Source: Zeus faber | Taxonomy: Eukaryota; Chordata; Actinopteri; Zeiformes; Zeidae | Assembly (NCBI GenBank): GCA_960531495.1 | Contig: OY482848.1 | Span: 28,030,208-28,094,207 of the forward strand | DNA length: 64,000 nt | Reading direction: 5' to 3' | Program-made: the position numbers and the translations under genes | Notes under the pieces: generated by a model | The model's input: only the letters and a program-made list of their open reading frames with translations | What the model was told of the DNA's origin: nothing | The model's database searches: none | Part shown: piece by piece, positions 59,600-64,000 of the stretch | How positions within the stretch are numbered: the stretch's first letter is position 1 | How the letters are laid out: each line of letters begins with the position of its first letter

Positions 59600-60595
59600 G
59601 CTTGTTTTTTCATGACACTGGATTTAACCAAGGCCTACTGGCAGATTCAAGATTCAAGATTTTTATCTGTCACATACATATACATACTTTCATACATATA
59701 TGCAGTGAAATGTAATCCAAGTAAAAAATGTAATTCCAAGGAAAAATCGATGTCTCCATGTTTCGTTTGGCTTATACCACTTTCGCACACTTCCGTTTGG
59801 GTTGTTCGGTGCCCCAGCCACATTTTAGAGATTCATTGACCGCGTCCTGCGTCCGCATGTAGCATACGCTGCAGCCTACCTAGATGACGTTATCATGGAA
59901 ATGTGCTTGAGTCCCTGAGGTGGGCTGGGCTCACCACTAACCCAAAGAAGTGTGCCATGGGACGGCAGGAGGTACAGTATCTAGGGTACCACTTGGGTGA
60001 AGGCCTGGTCGGAACCCAGCTTGATAAAACCACTGCAGTCGCAAACACACTGAGACCCATGACCAAGAAGGAGGTGAAGCAGCTCTTGGGGCTGGCTGGC
60101 TACTATAGGAGGTTTGTCCCAGACTTATTGGAGTTAACCAGCCTCTTCTCTGACTTAACTCGAAAGGGTGCTCCTGATCCGGTCCAGTGGTCAGAGAAGT
60201 GCCAGTAGGCGTTCGCGAGGGTAAAGTCAGCTCTCTTTGGGAAGCCAGTGCTGTTTAACCCTAACTTCTCCCTCCCTTTCTGTCTGCAGACTCATGTGTC
60301 GAACAGAGGGCTGGGCGCAGTCTTGTCCCGGGAGGTGGAGGTGGACCGAGCGACCGGTGCTGTACCTCAGCCGCAAGCTCTCAGAGCAGGAGTTGAGGTA
60401 CAGCACGGTGGAAAAGGGGTGTTTAGCCATCAAATGGGCAGTCAGTTCTCTCCACTACTACCTCCTGGGACGAGCTTTCACCCTCTGTTCGGACCACACC
60501 CCGCTGCAGTGGCTCCACCGCATGAAGGACACAAATGCCCAGATAAACCGGTGGTACCTGGCTCTCCAACCCTTTAACTTCCCCGGTGGTCCATA
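59600..60595 (+). pseudogene. gypsy RT palm and RNase H, continuation
   Basis: Reads ACFFMTLDLTKAYWQI, a 95-bp insertion, then the GLFGAPATF-like strand, AAYLDDVIM (the YxDD box as YLDD, about 59875-59895), WAGLTTNPKKCAMGRQEVQY, LGLAGYYRRFVPDL, and RNase H (VLYLSRKLSEQELRYSTVEK, CLAIKWAVSSLHYYLLG, SDHTPLQWL). Several frameshifts and a TAG after SEKCQ are present. RNase H is followed directly by the polypurine tract and LTR, confirming that no integrase lies downstream. Confidence 0.9.
59647..59745 (-). mobile_element. short retroposon fragment inserted in gypsy RT
   Basis: Starts gattcaagatttttatctgt, then cacatacatatacatacttt, and ends near atgtaattccaag. The RT frame is broken here between YWQI and the next motif. 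The same sequence is at 47045-47105. Confidence 0.55.
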
Positions 60596-60678
60596 GGGCT
60601 GGCAGCTCTGGTGGGCGCAGGGGGGTGAGTTGGCTGTCAGTCGGACGGCTCCCCGACCTAAGTCGGGTGGTGGGGGTA

Positions 60679-60902
60679 TGTGGCGGACCAAGGGGCGTGG
60701 TCAAGCACCGACTGCGGATGACAGGACGCCCAGCTGCCTCGAATCGGCCTCATCAGCGCCCGCGTGGTCTGGCTCAAGGCAGGGAGAATTCTTAATGTTT
60801 GCCTGTCTTGCAGAGGGGATCGGCGTACGGGCTCATCAGCCGACCAGGAGCCAAAGCAGAACGCCATTCCTCCTGCACCCGAAACCATCATCATTATCAG
60901 CA
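60679..60902 (+). mobile_element. 3' LTR of the Gmr1-like gypsy, truncated
   Basis: It follows the purine-rich gtcgggtggtggggg and begins TGTGGCGGACC. It matches the 5' LTR up to catcattatcagcat and then diverges, missing about the last 130 bp. Differences from the 5' LTR (including about 30 bp near 60735 absent from it) show both are old. Confidence 0.8.
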
Positions 60903-61499
60903 TGATAATGTGACTAAAGCATACGTAAATTTTATCAAATGTGAGATGACCCATGGAAGTCAGGGCAAATATTAATGGTGCTTTCTTCTTGTGTTCACTG
61001 TCAATTTTCCAATATTCAAAATGGCAACACAGTCCTCTTAATGGGACAAGCCTCCCCTCCCTGACGACCTTAATAAGCTTTTTGAGAGGTAGAAGCACTA
61101 GTGAGTTTATTAACTTGACAGTCCAAAACTTCCTGCCCCGCATGTTTCAATGATGAAATAACTTTTGAGCAAATGTTCTTAAGACAAAACTAATAAGGCA
61201 TTCTCCTTTTATGCAAGTGCTCCCCCAACGCTTGATCAGGTTCAAGTGACAGTAATGATAATCTTCCCTCTGGCTGCCTATGAATTATACTCACAGAGAC
61301 CTTAGCAAAAAATGTTATTTAGTAACTTCCGACATTCACGTTGAGTTATTTTGTGTGTGCCTCTCTAGCGTTTTGAAATCTACTTTTGTATGTACTGTTC
61401 TGAACATTCAACACCCTCATCATCCAAGCATCGACTAAACTTTGGGAAGAGGTAATGTATCAAATGCAGTCTATTTAAAAGGATGTAGACCAATCTCCC
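60903..61499. other. no recognisable gene
   Basis: Nothing recognised. Confidence 0.5.
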
Positions 61500-62234
<735 letters not shown>

Positions 62235-62667
62235 ATGACACCACTTTCGTTTGTTAGTCGGAATGTGAGAGGCTTGGGCTCACCAGCTAAACGTAGCAAA
62301 ATCCTAAGTCATTCTCAATCTACTGCAAGAAACTCACCTCACTGCATCTGAGCACCCCAAACTCACAGCTAAATGTGTGAATGAGATGTTTTCTGCACCA
62401 TACAACTCCAAAAAGAGTTGTTTCTATATTGATCAATAAAAGTATCCCTTATCAGAATAAAACCACAATATCAGACACAGAAGGGCATTACATAATGATT
62501 AATGGAATTTTTAGGTAACATCATATTAACCATAGCTAATATTTATGGCCCCAATGAGGACGACCCTAATTTCTTTCACAATATATTTTTAAAACTCTTA
62601 GAATTCTCTGACTCAATTATCATACTGGGAGGAGACTTCAGCACAGTACTTGACACAAGTTTAGACC

Positions 62668-62877
62668 GTTCATAGGGATGGTAGCTCAGGAGGTAGAGCT
62701 GGTGGTCTAGTGATCCAAAGGTTGCTGGTTCGATCCCAGGCTCCTCCTGCTAGCATGGTGTAGTGTCCTTGAGCAAGACACTTAACCCCTAATTGCTCCT
62801 GATGGCTGCGTCCGTCGGTCTTTGAACAATTGTAAGTCGCTTTGGATAAAAGCGTCTGCTAAATGTAAATGTTCATA
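62668..62877. repeat. 7-bp target-site duplication around SINE copy 4
   Basis: gttcata occurs at 62668-62674 and again at 62871-62877, exactly flanking the SINE. Removing one copy with the SINE restores the L1 reading across the site. Confidence 0.75.
62675..62870 (+). mobile_element. tRNA-derived SINE, full length (copy 4)
   Basis: The most complete copy. It starts gggatggtagctcaggaggt with a good pol III A box (tagctcaggag, 62682-62692) and a perfect B box (ggttcgatccc, 62728-62738), 45 bp apart start to start, followed by the body and the gtcgctttggataaaagcg tail with AAATGTAAAT. It is inserted in the L1 endonuclease region. Confidence 0.95.
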
Positions 62878-64000
62878 AACCAGAAATAATCACAAGCCCT
62901 GGCGTTCGTCAGACACATGAGTGATCTTGCTCTTGGCGATTGTTGGCGATCAAATAATCCACATAATAGCGAATACACATATTATTCACCACCCCACTAA
63001 AGCTTCTCTAGAATCAGCTTTTTCTTGACAAGTAACTCTGTAATGTCCAAAATCACTAATACTGAAATCCACCCTATTGTAATCTCTGATCACGGTTTAA
63101 CACCTCACTTTTGACGGATAAAGAATTCAACCATTTATTTTCCAGAGAATGGATTTCCTTCATTGAACTGAATGTCTCTCCAGAAAAATCACCATCCTCA
63201 CTCTGGGAAACGGCCAAGGCAGTTCTGAGAGATAGAATTATTTCATTCTCAACTCACAAGAAAAAGAAAGGACAAGAATGCCAAAATAAACTAGAACAAC
63301 GATTAAAAGACTTGTACTCCCAACAAGCCAACTCACCCACCCACTGAGCAAATCCGAAATGAGATCCGGACAATTAGATCTCAACTTGATAATATCATCC
63401 ATCAAAATACACAATTCATCATGCAATGAACAAGAGCAAATTATTTTGAATTAAATGACAAATCAGGTACATTTCTTGCCAATCAATTGGAATGTGATAG
63501 AGAAAAAACATTTACTACAGCCATCAAATCCGCAGGGTAGGATAACATACAGTACACCCCGCAAGAAATCAATAACATATTTAGAGACTTTTATAATAAG
63601 CTAAATCACTCAGATAATGAATCAAATATATCAAACATTAACTCATTCCTTGATGATATCGACCTCCCTAAACTTTCCACAGAGCAGGCTACCACTTTAG
63701 AACAATCACTCACTCTAGAAGTACTCAGGAAAGCTCTCTTCTCTATGCCCAACAATAAATCACCCTGATGAGATGGCTACCCAGTGGAATTCTATAAACA
63801 CTTCTGGCCACTTATATCCCCCATTATTCATCAGAACGGTTACATTAATTCACCATGCCTCCACACATGAATACTACTCTCATTTTGGTTTTGCTCAAAC
63901 CCAATATGGACCCCACCCTCGCCTCCAGTTATAAACCCATAAGCCTAATTAATTGCAATTTAAAGATTATTAGTAAAGCATTAACTAACAGAATTGAAAA

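Larger units (their letters stand above)
62235..64000 (+). pseudogene. L1-clade LINE ORF2, 5' part, runs off the window
   Basis: A frame starting at ATG 62235 reads NVRGLGSPAKRSKIL (start of the apurinic endonuclease). Further on come ANIYGPNEDDPNFFHNIFLK and the endonuclease GGDFS box (about 62628-62642). Then a SINE interrupts at LDRS, followed by SREWISFIELNVSPEKS and the RT start: ALFSMPNNKSP, DGYPVEFYKHFWPLI and YKPISLINCNLKIISKALTN. Stops (for example within NKSPxWDGYP) and frameshifts show it is inactive. The RT catalytic box lies beyond base 64000. The PISLINCNLKIISKAL wording is diagnostic of the L1 clade. Confidence 0.85.

Noticed and set aside
62675-62745. A functional tRNA gene
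   Set aside because: The A and B boxes are present, but the acceptor and anticodon stems do not pair and the sequence continues into a SINE body with a LINE-like tail.

Overview
The window looks like an intergenic or intronic stretch of a ray-finned (teleost) fish genome. It is AT-rich, very rich in microsatellites, and full of remnants of transposable elements typical of fish: L2, RTE and L1 clade LINEs, a tRNA-derived SINE, Tc1-like and Ty3/gypsy elements. No prokaryotic signal (operons, Shine-Dalgarno sites, CRISPR arrays) is present. Nearly all long open frames are transposon relics or translations of simple repeats.

The one convincing host gene is a three-exon immunoglobulin-superfamily gene at 34738-35806 (+). 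It has a signal-peptide exon, a V-like domain exon and a second Ig domain exon with a hydrophobic C-terminus. The three exons sum to exactly 266 codons and all introns are phase 1. Three weaker coding candidates are an exon-like 64-bp segment at 18181-18244 (+), an unrecognised open frame at 41490-41676 (-) and one at 43062-43361 (+).

Layout: 1-4.2 kb holds short repeats, a 5'-truncated SINE and one arm of an inverted duplication (1631-2165). 4.25-6.5 kb is an internally deleted chromodomain Ty3/gypsy element (-) with repeats at both ends. 6.5-12.7 kb is mostly empty apart from AAT arrays. 12.7-13.3 kb is a gypsy LTR-PBS-gag piece (-), followed by an 800-bp CTG/TTG triplet array. 14.9-15.5 kb is the second arm of the inverted duplication, split by a SINE. 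18.86-19.76 kb is an unclassified poly(A) retroposon flanked by a 42-bp direct repeat. 20.7-21.2 kb is an RTE-clade LINE tail. 23.4-23.6 kb is the Cys/His C-terminus of another LINE (-). 28.7-29.8 kb has a CA array, an AT-rich foldback element and a deleted Tc1 element. 34.5-35.8 kb is the Ig gene. 38-45 kb carries dense microsatellites, including an 11-copy GCAGGT array. 45.4-46.8 kb has LTR pieces. 49.6-53.3 kb is a gypsy element interrupted by a nearly 2.6-kb L2 LINE. 57.0-60.9 kb is a gypsy element with LTRs at both ends, in which integrase lies upstream of reverse transcriptase (Gmr1-like order) and a second copy of the poly(A) retroposon is inserted. 62.2-64 kb is the 5' part of an L1-clade ORF2, itself carrying a SINE with a 7-bp target duplication.

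The elements record a relative history. The SINE and the L2 LINE share an identical 36-nt 3' end, so L2 is the likely source of the machinery that moved the SINE. SINEs landed in or beside one arm of each of two inverted duplications, and in the L1. The L2 and the poly(A) retroposon landed inside reverse-transcriptase genes of two related gypsy copies. No intact autonomous element and no clearly new multi-gene system was found.
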